Part shown: positions 13,522 to 25,855 of the stretch, piece by piece | Layout of the letters: the number at the start of each line of letters is the position of its first letter | Position numbering within the stretch: the stretch's first letter is position 1 | Assembly: GCA_011316305.1 (NCBI GenBank) | Contig: SAUG01000092.1 | Location: 186,001-250,000, forward strand | DNA length: 64,000 nt | Reading direction: 5' to 3' | DNA from: Rusavskia elegans | Lineage: Eukaryota; Ascomycota; Lecanoromycetes; Teloschistales; Teloschistaceae | The notes under the pieces: model-generated | The model's input: the letters and a program-made list of their open reading frames with translations, nothing else | Database searches by the model: none | Told to the model about the DNA's origin: nothing | Program-made: the position numbers and the translations under genes

Positions 13522-13735
13522 AGTTACTTTAGTTTAGATAGTAAAGTACTATGATATTCTATCCTAGAAACTAGTCCCGATTAGAATAATTCGGTAGGTT
13601 CGGGATTCGAATCCTTTAGTTTTTAATTTTTCAAACTAATTTAGCGATTTAAATAGTCTAGATAAAATAAATCGATCTGTCGAATTAAAATCTTAAAAGG
13701 TCGATTTATAGGCCGATAGATTGATTTTTATATTT
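13522..13735 (+). mobile_element. SINE-like repeat, family 2, copy a
   Basis: The left part resembles a tRNA gene: an A-box-like ACTTTAGTTTAG start and, about 75 bp on, a B-box-like palindrome GGATTCGAATCC at 13603-13614. A body follows with repeated TCGA-centred motifs (AATCGATCTGTCGAA, GGTCGATTTATAGG, CCGATAGATTGA) and a T-rich end. The same head and body occur in reverse orientation at about 19.04-19.30 kb, which supports a dispersed family. The cloverleaf is too mutated to assign an amino acid. No TSD was resolved. It could instead be a degraded tRNA gene with unrelated flank. Confidence 0.5.
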
Positions 13736-16700
13736 TACGGTAATTTTAAATATAATACGAATAGGCTGTTTTCTAGAAATAGTATATAATTTTAAATAGA
13801 TATAATTAATTACGGTCTGTTCGTATAATTTATACTCGATATTTTTAGTTACGTAATAATCTTTCTAATATAATTTAAATACGATATTAATAGACTGTTT
13901 AGATATTAGAAATCCTATTTAAAGTATCGATTTCTATTATTTCTATATCCTGTCTATCGCCTTCCTATAATTATCTACCGGCGACGACGTAGACTTTACT
14001 AGCGTTAATAAAGCTATCGGATATAACTTCGATTTATTTAATTTAAAAAAAAATCTATAAATATAGTAATAAAAATTAATATTTTCGAATAAACTATAGA
14101 TAAACTATATCTACTACTATTTCCCGATATTATATATAGCTAGATACTCAACGATAGAACTTTTTTAAATATCTATAAATCTAACAAAATACTATAATAG
14201 TTTATAGAAGTATATACTAGCTATACTATAGAAATACCAGTCGAAGGTTTTTCTAAAAAGCGAAAGGATAGATAAAAGAAGCCGAAAGTTAACTAGAAAT
14301 ATACTTTTAGAGTAGTAGTCGTCTTATTTCCAAGATATATAGAAGATAAAGATTAATAATAGAAGGTTAGAAAATAAAGTTAGATAAAAATATATAAATA
14401 AAAATAAAAAATATAGAAAATAGTAAAGTTAAATACTAAAGCCGCTAAGGTTTATTAAACTATAATTTTATCTTTCTACTATTTCTATTATTTCTTTATT
14501 TCTATTATTTTAATTTCTTTCCTTATACTATTTTTTTAGTCTATTATTTAATCTGTCAATTATTATTGTACTATACTATTATTATCCTATTATAATTTCA
14601 TTTATATAATTATTATAATAATACTTTCTATATATAGTCGAGTAAAAATACCTTTAGGTCGATTTTCGAAGTTTTAGAGTTTAAGTAAGTTTTATTCCTT
14701 AACTAAATCTTATTAAAATAAACGGAAAGCGGATAATAATAAAATAATATTTAAAGATTAGATAGTATTTTTTTTTAAAAAGACTTATTTATTAAAATAT
14801 ATCTTTCTTTTTCTACTATTATAAATATTAATTAAAAGCTTTCTAAATTTTTTTTATTAAAGCTTTAACTAATTAATATAGTATCGGATTAAATTTAATT
14901 AACCTTTTTAAAATATCGGATAATAGAAGTTCGGAAGATTTATTAAATAATATTAAAATTACTTTTCGGCGCGCTATTTATAAAGTTAATACCTATAAAT
15001 CTACTATAATAGATAGTACTATTATAAAGAAAACTAATAGTTTTATAAATATTCGGCGTATAATAAATAACTTAATATTTTTATTATAGATTATACTAAT
15101 AATTTTAGTTTATTTCTATACTAAATAGTATAGACCTAGAATCTTCTATAAGCCTTTCTAAATTTTATAGTAAATTATCTATATACTATAATAAAACTAT
15201 AGTTAATAAAGAGACGCTATTAATCAATAAGAACCTATAGCGAAAAGATTATTCTAAAAGCTAAAGGTTATCCGGTTTAAACTAAAAAAAGGACTTCCTT
15301 TAGAAAGAAAAATTCGCTCGAAAGGTTCTAGCTAAATTTAAGAAAATAGAAATAGAATACCGAATATAGTTTTTTAGATAGAGATTATTGAAATATCTAT
15401 CTAGTATTATTTATAATATTTAAGGTAATAATATTACTAAAATAAACTAGAAATAAATAGAGTTTCTAAAGCGAATTTTACAGTATTAAATTAATTAGAA
15501 GATAAAAATAGTCGATCGTATAATAGTATATTATAGAGGTTTTAAATTTAAAAATATAGCGTTAGGCTAATATATATTAATAGAATAAAGTCGAAGAATT
15601 TTTTAAAATAGATAAAAATATCCAAAATATTAATAAGCTAAAGTTATTCATTAAAAAGTTTTCTAGAATATATTCTATTAGTTCTATAGCTTATATTTTT
15701 TATTTCGTATCCGATACTATTAATTTTAGGGTAACTAAAGTAGATAGTAATAAAGTTAATAAATTTTTTAAAAGTATATATTATAATTAATAGGTTTTCT
15801 ATAGTTAATTAATATTAATATTTTAATAATAGATATTTAGGCTAACCTTACTACCTATATTAAACTTTACTTCGATTAATTTTATACTAAAAACGTATTA
15901 AAAGATATTTTATAGAATTATATTATTATTTTTATATAATATAATATTATATATAGATATAAATTATATAATACTATTAAACCCGGGGATTTTATAAATT
16001 ACTAGACGACTAAAGTTTATAACTATAAAGTTAAAATATTAGTAATTTATTCCGATAATAACCTCGATTATATAATAATAGATTATAATCGGTTTTAAAA
16101 TTTCTTTAATCTACTATATTATAGCTCCCGATATTTTAATTTATCGATAAAGGTTTCTTCCATTTTTTTTTATTCTAGATAGCTAGTAGTCTTCTATAAT
16201 TTCTATAGCTAGCGATTCTTATATATAAATATTATAGAATTATAAAATTATCGTTTATTTCTAGTAGATTTAAGTTAAGCTAATAGATATAGTTATATGG
16301 GACGATCGGTATAGATAGTTATATACTAATATAATACTATATTTTATATTCTAGAAAGGTTTTTTACTTTTATATATAATATTCTATTAGTATATTAAAT
16401 TCTATATTTAAATATAGAGTAGTAGTAGGTCTTAAATATACTTTGGTTTATAAAATATCTTTAATAAAATACTAAATAGAACTCTATAGTTAGGGTCTAT
16501 AATAGGAATTTAGAAAAGCTGTTTATAGAAATTTACTATCTAATTAAAATAGCCTATTACGCTATAGGAACTATCTATAGATATTATTTATTAATTATAA
16601 TAATCTATTAATATAGATGATATATTATTGCTAGAAGGCTATTAATAGGCTATTATATAGAATATAGCTGTATTTACTAATTGATTTACTACTTTTTATA

Positions 16701-16763
16701 ATATTCTTTCTATAGTAAATTAAAAGACTATTAAAATTTATTAGATAACCTCTAAGGTAATAA
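13736..16763. other. RIP-mutated DNA ending in a possible TIR end
   Basis: Most of this stretch is unassigned. A plus-strand frame over about 15.2-15.6 kb reads well with Gln-type stops but has no domain I recognise. At the right edge, ACCTCTAAGG precedes TA at the point where Copia-2 homology begins. It resembles the TIR of MITE-B (GTACCTCTGGAG before TA), so a TIR element may have truncated Copia-2 here. I could not find its other end. Confidence 0.45.
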
Positions 16764-17873
16764 ATATATAGATATTTATAATTAGATTTAGTAAAAAACG
16801 ATTATAATTATTTAGTACCCGGAATTCGGGGTAATTATATAGAATTTTAAAAAGAAATTAAATAGTATAGTCGGTCTATAGACGAAATATAATAGCCTAA
16901 AAATAGAATAGTAATTTATCGGAATCTAAATCGGAGTTATTAGTTTCGGTAATATAAAATCTAGCGGGTAGATTAGCCGGCGATAGAATTTAACTATAGA
17001 TAAAAGAAATTCGATAAAATACCGGGATTTAATAAAAAAGAGTTATTAGTTTAAATATTATTAAAAGATTATTTACTATAGCTTTTTGGAATTAGATTCT
17101 CTATTAGTATATTACTATTTCTATAAAAGTTATTTTTTTTCTTTAGATTTTTCTAATTTTTATAGATCTAATAAATCTAGATTTTAATCTATTTATTTAA
17201 ATATTACGGAAGAAACGCGGACGATTTTATTTTAAAGATTTAATAGTTTATAGATAGTATCGTTTAAATAACTAACTAAAATATATCTATAGTTCTGATT
17301 ATATAATTTCCGAATCTTTTTACTATATATTAGATATACTATAGAATCTAAAATATAGAATCGACTTAAATCTAGAAGTTTACTATACTTCTTTTTATAT
17401 AAAGTTATATCTAGTTTACTACTAGGTTTTTTAAAAATAGAAAGATCGTAGCTTTAATAAATAGTAGTTAATATTTTTTACTAAAGTTCCTATAAACTAT
17501 AAAAAAGTATACTTTATATATTAGTCTTTATCTAAAATATTCGGAAATATAATTTTATTATAGATTATTAGATATAGTAGATTTCTACTAGATATTTTTA
17601 TTAGTAAAGTTTTTAGATATAATATAATTCCTAAATTTATTAATACTATAAATATTTTTAATAACAAAAATATCTTTTTTATTATAGATATAGAAGTAGT
17701 TCTAGTATTCTAGAATTTCAGAAAAATCTTTTATTTTAGTTATATAGATATTATATTTCTAGGTATTAGATATATTAGCTTCTATTATTTATAATTAGAT
17801 CTTTACTTTTTTAAATAGAATCTATATAATAAATATATATAAAGTCTATAAAACTACTATTGGAACGGATATA

Positions 17874-18602
17874 TTTTAGCGGCTATTCGATATTTGGCTA
17901 TATAATAATACCGTAATATTAGATTATAACTTTAAATTATAATTATATAAACGGAATATTAAAATAAAATATTATTTAAATATTATATTAACGCTAAAAT
18001 AGCGTTTACCGCCTATTATAAACTATTTTAAATAAAATAAAAATACGATTTTAAAGTTTAATCTATATTAAATATAAATTAAAAAATCGTTTTATAAAAT
18101 ATTATATTTATTAAATATTTAAAAAGTATTAGTAACTTATATAAGTAATTAAACGATAAATACTACTAAATCCAGGTATTAAATATTTTAGCTATTTTAT
18201 CTAGCGGTTAAAATTTATATAATATCCTATCTATTTATTTTAATAAGTTTAAAAACTATTTTAGGATTTAAATCCCCCGAGATTCGAAACTTTAAAGACT
18301 TTTAGTAAGCTAACCGGATAAAGTAAAAATAATCGGAATATAGGAAAAAGAAGTCGAGATATCGATCTAGAAGGTCGATATTTTAAAAAGTTACTTTTTC
18401 TATTTTTAGAAGCTTTTAACGTTTAATATAGCGGTAATGTATAGTTTTTTAATAATAGAAAATATATATTAAATATAAAGTAAATTACTAACGATATATA
18501 AAGATAGTATATGAAATATATAATATTAATCCGATATTACGTAATATTTAATATTTATTTTATACTAATATATACTTGCTAAAATAGCTACGTCCTTTAA
18601 AA
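17874..18602 (+). mobile_element. MITE-A copy 1: 729-bp TIR element with TA duplication
   Basis: This insertion is absent from the matching Copia-1 site near 7.57 kb. It is flanked by TA on both sides (17872-17873 and 18603-18604). The ends read TTTTAGCGGC and, inverted, TTTTAAAGGAC, a short TIR, so a Tc1/mariner-type non-autonomous element is the best class. A second copy in reverse orientation lies at 27889-28616. No transposase relic was found. The centre contains a tRNA-like segment described separately. Confidence 0.83.
18191..18300 (+). promoter_or_regulatory. tRNA-like (Pol III promoter-like) core inside MITE-A copy 1
   Basis: CTAGCGGTTA at 18201-18210 resembles an A box. GGATTTAAATCCC at about 18264-18276 occupies the B-box position, and copy 2 reads GGTTCGAATTC there, close to the GGTTCGAATCC consensus. 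Spacing of about 60 bp fits a tRNA gene or SINE head. A second GATTCGAAAC lies just downstream in both copies. No isotype can be named. Confidence 0.45.
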
Positions 18603-18804
18603 TAGTTTTTATAAAACTTTTTATATTATTTATTTAAAATATAAACTTTATAGAAATTAAATATAGATTTATAAATATTAGATAGGTTAATTTTTATAAA
18701 TATAATCGCTAATTTATATAAATTCTAGTTATTAAAATATCTAAGCCGGATATATTAGATACTTTTTATTTCTACCGATATTTTTACGAGAGCTTTTAAA
18801 GTTA

Positions 18805-19612
18805 CTTTAGAAGTACTAGTAAATCTATAGATATTTTATTAATATTTTATTAATATTTTAATTACGTATAACAAGCTAATCGTCTAGATTATCTAATAAT
18901 TATTAATTTAATATAATATTTAGTTACTTTAGATATAAAATTCCTTTTAACTTTTTGTTTTTTATTTAAGAAAATATTAATAAATAGTCAACTTTCTGCT
19001 AACAAAGAGCAAATAAAGAGTTAATAAAATACTACTATACTAATAATATAAAAAGAATTCGATCTATCGACTTCTAGTTCGATAAGTCGATTTAGAAACT
19101 TCTAGAATTAGTTAGCGTAATCTAGATCCTTTAATCGAAATCGAAATATCGATTATATTACTATCTAGAAATTAGTTTAGAAATTTAAAAAAAAGGACTT
19201 TCGAAGGATTCGAATACTAAATCGATACTAGACTTAATTAGAAAATCTCTAATTTACTAGAAAAGATATAGATTTTAACTACTAGACTAAAGTTTTAAAT
19301 TCTAAAATCTAAGACAAAATCGTATATATACTATAGATTTAATAGAATTAATATTCTAAATAACTTTTTACTTTTATTTTATTAATACTTTATTAGTATT
19401 TTATTAACAGTTTATTAGTAATAATATAAAGCTCGTTCGAACTATCTATTTCTAGCTAGATTAATTATTAGCGTTAATATATCTTAAATATCTTATCTAC
19501 TAAAAGTTCTAATTAGTTATTTATTAATTTAATATAAGTAAATTACTTTATTTAATATCCGTAATAATTTAATATTAACTAGTTATCTAAGAACGTATAA
19601 GTACCTCTGGAG
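18805..19612 (+). mobile_element. MITE-B: 808-bp TIR element with TA duplication
   Basis: Copia-1 shows the empty site (one TA) near 7.77 kb. Here TA flanks the insertion at 18803-18804 and 19613-19614. The left end CTTTAGAAGTACTAGTA and the inverted right end CTCCAGAGGTACTTATA match except mainly at transitions. Subterminal TTATTAATATTTTA and TTTATTAGTA repeats are present near both ends. No transposase is visible, so it is presumably non-autonomous and Tc1/mariner-like. A SINE-like copy lies inside. A related right end is found at about 26.73-27.05 kb. Confidence 0.8.
19043..19297 (-). mobile_element. SINE-like repeat, family 2, copy b, inside MITE-B
   Basis: Read on the minus strand it begins ACTTTAGTCTAGTAGTTA (A-box-like). 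It then has GTATTCGAATCC (B-box-like, plus positions about 19206-19217), then an AAACTAATTT segment and TCGA-rich body shared with the copy at 13522-13735, and ends in a T-rich tail. The two copies are independent insertions of one family, or MITE-B captured it. No TSD was resolved. Confidence 0.5.
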
Positions 19613-22317
19613 TAAATTGGATATTAATAATAAAAACGAAGATAGAAAGAAAAAAAAATAGAAAAAAAAAAGATTTTATAGGACTACGCTATATAGTATT
19701 AATATTTAGTAGAAATAGAATTTCGTACGTATAGGTAGTTAACGTTAAATTCGGAATATTAAAGCTGAAACTAAAACTATTATAATTAATAATTACTTTA
19801 GTATCTATTTTCCAAATTTATAATATTAATAGAAAATTAATACGGAATCTAGAGATATAAAAAATATTATAAAGATCTATAGAACGGTATTTACTATTAA
19901 TAAAATAGTTAAATATAATAATATTTTTAGCGATCAGTCGGAAGCTAATAGTATTACTAATACTAGTTATAGATTTATTCTAAATAGATTTTATAATAGA
20001 TTTAATAAAAAGGTACTACTAAAAAGTCGTATAATAGTAATAAATATAGTCGAATCTCTAATTATTTATAAAATCTAATCTATTTAATTAAGCCGATAAA
20101 GCTATAGAAACGAGAGTTATAAAGCTAAAATTAGTGGAAACCTATACTATTATAATAAAGTTTAGTAATTTTTGGGATTTTATAGATTTATCTTTAAATT
20201 TATTATTTTCACTATTTTTACCGTCCTTTTCTTTATCTTTATTTCTATTACTATTACACTTTTAGCGTTTACTACCGCTATTTTTTAATTTTTTTACTAT
20301 CTAGGCCGTTTTTAATTTGGAATATAGGTTATAGTAGGTTTCTTTTATATAGCTATTTTAGTTACAGTAGAAATAGTAGTCGACTTTAATAATTTATTTA
20401 TTTAGATTATTTATATATAGAAAAGCTTTAGTTCTAATAGTAATAGATTCAGTACTACTATATTAGCGATACTTTTTATTAATAGTAGTATTAATAATTT
20501 CGTCTAGAATAATTATCTTTTATTTTCGTCTATTTTTATTACTAACAATAATATTATTTTAAGTAAATAAAATCTAGAAGTAGCTAAAAGAGGTACTAAA
20601 GCCCCGAAGAAATTTTAAAATAAAAAGATTTTATAAAATAATAATATATATAGCTTAAATTTCATTAGTAAATTTATAGAATTTAGTTATATAGATTTCT
20701 ATATTTTTAAAAAAAATCATTATAATAAAAGATATCTAGCTAGATATTAAATTCTGTAAATTTACCGATATTATAGACTTTATATTATATCTAGATTTAA
20801 TCTAATATCTTTTTAGTATCTAATATAATATTTTTAATAAAATTTTTAGTATTATTATATAGGCGCGTTCTATATATTCTTTTTATATTCGGAAATATCC
20901 GGGGATAAAAAGTCTTTAATAGCGGTTCGGAAGTTATTAAAAATTTAGTAAGCTATAATACTTTCCTTCTAGTTTTGATAGTCTAAACGAGTTTTAAATT
21001 ATAGGACTATATTAATAAAATAGCCGGAACCCTTTTATTTATTTTATCTATAATATAAATATAAATATATTGCCGAATTTAATATTAGATTAAATTAGAA
21101 TTCTATAAGAAATAGCGTTATAGAGGTTCGATATTATAGAAAATCTAGATAGTAAATAGTCTAGAGAAGTAATAATTTCGAGGCCGAATAAATTATTCGG
21201 ACTTAGAGATATTAAAAGAGGATCGAAAGCTATAAAAAGATTTAAATTATCTTCGGATATAATAGAAAGAGATTTTAATAGTAGAAAATAATCGGAATTC
21301 GGACGTAGATAGCTTTAGATAGCGAAGTCGATTTACTATTAATTATAGAAATATCTATAGTCTTTAATAGAAAATTAAAAGTTACGGACGATTTAGTTTA
21401 TCCGAAGATTATTAGATAGACTATAAAGAAAACGTTATTTAAAATTTTTAAGATTACGAGAATTAGTATAAAACTTTAATAATAACGATATTAATATTAT
21501 AGAAGTAGATATAAAGTTTAGAATAGATTAGATAAAACTTCGAAAGTTAAAATAATATAATAATAGTTTTTTGTAACGAGTAAAAGGCTTCGAGTTTTTA
21601 TATTATTTAGGACTAGACGATATAGCTAGTAAATCTAAAGCTAGATTTAATAGTTCTAGACTCTAGAAACGAATAGTAGTTAATTTAAAAGTAGTAGGTA
21701 CTCGTTTAAACTATTAGAAAGTTAGAAGATTACGATAGCTAGAAATATAGTCTACTAGCCTAATATTTCATGGAGATTCTAGCCTATACTAATTAGCTAG
21801 ATAGTCGCTTCCCGTATTTATTATAATAGTTAGAGCTATCTAGGTTACTATAGCGCCTATATAGGGCTAGAAACGTCTAAAGTTAGCTAGGACTTTATTT
21901 ATACGATAATTCGCGGTAGAGTATTTTCTTTTTAGTTTATATACTAGCTCTTTATATTATACGGTAGTAGTAATATATCTATATATAGTAATTAACGACT
22001 TAATAGTTCTATCCGAAAATAAAGAATTTAGTAGTTTAAACGGCCGGAAGTCGTAAAATAGAATAAAAAGGAATATATTTAGCTATTTATAATTTCGGTA
22101 GTTACTAAAGTATTTATAGATAATATAACTATAGACTTCGTCGATCGCTGTATTAGATACTTTATACGGTTTAATAATATATATCGAATTCGGAAAGAGT
22201 AAATAGAAAGAAAGATTCGATAGTTATTTAAAAGAGCGTTAAATATAAAGATATAATAATCGCGAATAATAATAACTATTATATATTAAATCGGTTTAAA
22301 CTTCCGAATTTACTATC

Positions 22318-22493
22318 TATTGAAATTATATATATAGAATATTAAACTTAATTTACTAAAATAGACTTTCGCCTGGAAATAGTAGGGCTTTAGCGCCGAA
22401 AGCTACGAGATCTATTTAGTACTAGTGCTTTTTGCGCTTTAATATAGCTATTATATATAATACGTAATTCTAATATAATACGTACTTCTAATA
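22318..22493 (-). repeat. Copia-2 5' LTR
   Basis: This is the same 176-bp length as the Copia-1 LTRs. It starts TATTGAAATTATATAT and ends TTCTAATA, with the shared core TTTAGCGCCGAAAGCTAC. Relative to Copia-1 it lacks part of the TAAATATATAAAAAGG segment and repeats a TAATACGTA block near the end, which restores the length. Confidence 0.87.
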
Positions 22494-25323
22494 TTTTTTA
22501 TAGAGTAACTATTTAGAATAATCGATAGTATATATAGATATACGATAAAAAAGTAGTAATTTTTAAATTATATTCTACTATATAGAGTACTAGATATTTT
22601 ATTCGGATACTAGTAAATAATAGTCTTTATTATATTCGGATTATTAGTTTTAATCGAACTTTTATAGATTATTTTATTTAGAATTAGATATTTAAAAAAG
22701 TTTATCGTTAGTTTTAAATAGTATTAGATATTTTACTAGCTTTTTAGAAAGGTTTAAAGATAATATATTAAGAAAAATATTATTAGATTTAATATTTTTA
22801 ACATTATCGAATAGATTGTTAGTTATAGTAATAATATTCTAAAAAAGTTAATAGAAATAGATAATAAAGATTCGATAAATATATTATATTACTATCTCCT
22901 ATAATACTATCTAAAAGCGTCTCGACTTTATTTTCGAGGTCTAATATAAAATTTTTACTAGATTTATTAAACTAAAATTATATCTATATATCGTCGATTC
23001 GTCTTTTTTTATATTATCTATTACTAGCGTACTATATAACTAATATTAATAATAAAGCTTTCGATTTATAGATATCTATAAGCCGATTTAATATATTCTA
23101 TATTCGGATATTTAGAACTATAATTTAAAGGGATTAATAGCGGAAAATTCTATAAAAAAAAACTAAAATTGATAGATAATTATAATATTAAAATATCTAG
23201 AATGCTATATTTAATCTAATAATATAAAATTTTTATAATAATTTAGAATCGCTTTAAATAAAATCTAAAAGGGCTAATAGAAAGGTATTTATTAATAGCG
23301 GAAAATCGAGAATAGCGATAATAAAAATACCGTTATTATTCTATTACTAAAATCCTAGCTATAGAAAAATATTGGGAAAAGATAATCTAGTATATAAAAA
23401 GTTTATAAATAGTAAATAAAATTTTAATAGAAGATAAAAATTATAAAATTGAAAATTCTATACCGTTTAGTATTTTATATAAAATAGAATAATATAAAAA
23501 TTATTTAGCGATTCCGGGAAATTTAAAATTTTAGATTATATAGCGCGCCGGATAGTATATTTTAAAAAGATTTTTATACCGGCCTTTTTAATATATATAT
23601 AGAATATAGTTAAAATAAAAATATTCACTATTTCGGATAATTTAAATATTTTATTCTAAACTACTATTTTCTATTTTCTTATATCTATTTTTATCCCTTT
23701 AAAATTACTAAATACTATATCAAAATTTCTAAACTTTTATAATTTTAATTATCAATAAAAGATACCGAATAGTAATTATACGTCTTTATTTTAAATATAA
23801 ATTATAATAAATATTAATATTAAATTAGTAATTAAAAGTTTTTAAATACTACTATATCTATTCTAATACTATCTAATAGTATTCTACTAAAACCTTTCGA
23901 TAACTATTCTCGCTTCCTTCGTAGTTAAAGTCCTATATATTCGAATAGTAGATAATTAAAGATATAACCTATCTAGAATATTTATAAAAGGTTTTCGATA
24001 TTTTTATAAATATAGTATAGATACTATAGTTTAGTAGATAGCGCTAGAGATCTACTAGAAATACTATTAGAACGTATCGAAATATTAAATTAGAAAAATG
24101 TAGTCTATAGTATCTTTAGTAGATATATAAATTATTATAATAATAAGAAAAAAAGAAAAAAAAATAATAAAAGTAAATATAACCTTATATTATTTATATT
24201 TGTAAAGTTCTAGTAGTTCTATTAGCTCTCTAATTATAAATACTTCTAAATATTTTTATATTTTTTTCCTTTTAGATATTTTAATTATAGTTTTTTAGAT
24301 TTTCTATTATACGATTATTTTATTTTCTATATATCTTATTATTTCTACTATTATTTTTAGCCCGCCGTTAAATTTTAAATAAGTTTAAATATTATTTTAA
24401 TATCTATCTAAAATAACTAGTATCAGGTATTAAATAAATTAAATTTCTAGTATCTTTTATCTAGTTCTATAAATAATAGACGTAATTCGAAAAAACTTAT
24501 ATTTTCTAGTAATAGAAATAAAAGAGGTTCTAGCTATAAAAAACTTTATATAACTATTTTATTTAAAAATATAGTTAATAAAATATCTAATCCGATAAAT
24601 AAATAAATTCTAATTTAGTTTAATTATAAAATATCTATTAGTTTTAATCTTTTTAGTATCCGAATAGTCGGACGATAATTTAAAAGATCTAAAATATCTA
24701 TGATAGCTATTATATATCTATTTACTTTTCTATAAATAAGATATTTCATCGACTTTATTAGTTAAAAAACCTTTGGACTATTATTATTATTATTACCTAC
24801 TAACTAGTTTTAATACTATTTATCTATAGTTAATTTTATTTATTTAAAACCTTTTTAATATTACTTCTAATAGTAATTCTCTAGACGATAGAAAAGTTAG
24901 TAAAGTAGTAATATTAGAAAAAGTTAGCTATAACCGGAAGAATAACTAATTTTTTAAAAATAAATCTAAAAGTCTTTTATTCTAGCCTATTTAAAATAAT
25001 CAGAAATCTATTATAATTAAAATATAATTTAGTATTCTTCTATTTAAATACCGCCTAATATTTTTATAATAGAATAATTTCTAGATATCGATATATTTAA
25101 TTTATTTAGAATTTAGTAATAATACTATTAAAAAGACTAGTAGTAGATTAGAGTCAAAAAGCCGATTTTATAGAATATAGGTAATTAGAAAAAATATATA
25201 ATTAATCGGATAATAGTAAACTTTTTATTTTTTCATTTTATATTTTAGCAAATTAATATAGTATAAATTTAGAAATAAATAAACCATTAGCTTAGAGTGG
25301 AAAATATTTAGAATGTTAAACTA
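22494..25323. other. RIP-mutated DNA, no assignable element
   Basis: The sequence is AT-rich with broken frames on both strands. A minus-strand reading over about 22.8-23.4 kb is moderately continuous with Gln-type stops, but I recognise no family. No LTR, TIR or RNA gene was detected. Confidence 0.55.
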
Positions 25324-25331
25324 CTAGTAAA

Positions 25332-25847
25332 TAGATTGGCCGTCGGGCCGGGTTTCGAATCCGAGTTAAAAGAACCGATCCGATTCGAGTCGGTTCCGCT
25401 AAAACGCCAAGCTCTAGTATAAAAGTATAATTCTAATATAAATTTTTCTCTATATATTTAAAAAAAACTCTAGCCAATGAATTACGCTAGCTAGAAGTGT
25501 CGTAGTTAAATTAAATATATTATCTAATTGTATTATTTCTATAAATAATTAATAAATCATTGAATTATTTATAATTAATTGAATAATTATTTAATTATAT
25601 AAAATTAATTATATAATCAATTAAATATTATATTATTCAATTATATATAAGATATTACTATATAGAAAAGATTTGGCGAATCGGATCGGATTTTCGTCGG
25701 TTTCTACTATATAATCCGATCCGACTTTCGGTCCTAGTATCTAGGAACCGACCCGAACCGTTTAACGGATCGGATCGAACCGACTCGCTAAAAATTCGGG
25801 TCGGTTTTTAGGTACCGACGGGAATCTATATCGAAATAGCCAGTCTA
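25332..25847 (+). mobile_element. hAT-type MITE copy 1 (516 bp)
   Basis: An exact 8-bp TSD, CTAGTAAA, lies at 25324-25331 and 25848-25855. Terminal inverted repeats are TAGATTGGCC and, inverted from the right, TAGACTGGCT. An 8-bp TSD with short TIRs points to the hAT superfamily. Both ends carry G+C-rich alternating CCGATCCGA/TCGGGTCGG motifs, and the middle (about 25.52-25.65 kb) is made of AATT/ATTA palindromes. No coding capacity is seen. A second copy is at 37298-37761. Confidence 0.88.
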
Positions 25848-25855
25848 CTAGTAAA

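Larger units (their letters stand above)
16764..22493 (-). mobile_element. Copia-2: 3'-truncated relative of Copia-1
   Basis: From about 16.77 kb rightward the sequence is colinear with Copia-1 from about 6.42 kb to its right LTR, with dispersed C/T and G/A differences. It keeps the 5' LTR, gag, the zinc-knuckle region at about 20.33-20.37 kb, and integrase. It lacks the RT core, RNase H and the left LTR. Two TIR elements interrupt it at 17874-18602 and 18805-19612. Comparison with uninterrupted Copia-1 shows the empty sites directly. All frames are broken. The left boundary coincides with a possible TIR end of another element. Confidence 0.85.

Noticed and set aside
13595..13620. Functional tRNA gene at the GGATTCGAATCC palindrome
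   Set aside because: The motif is palindromic, the acceptor stem does not pair, and the segment shares a body with a second copy, as a SINE would.
23000..24500. CRISPR array, prophage or bacterial operon content
   Set aside because: There are no regularly spaced repeats, no ribosome-binding patterns and no open bacterial-type genes. The elements and mutation pattern are fungal.
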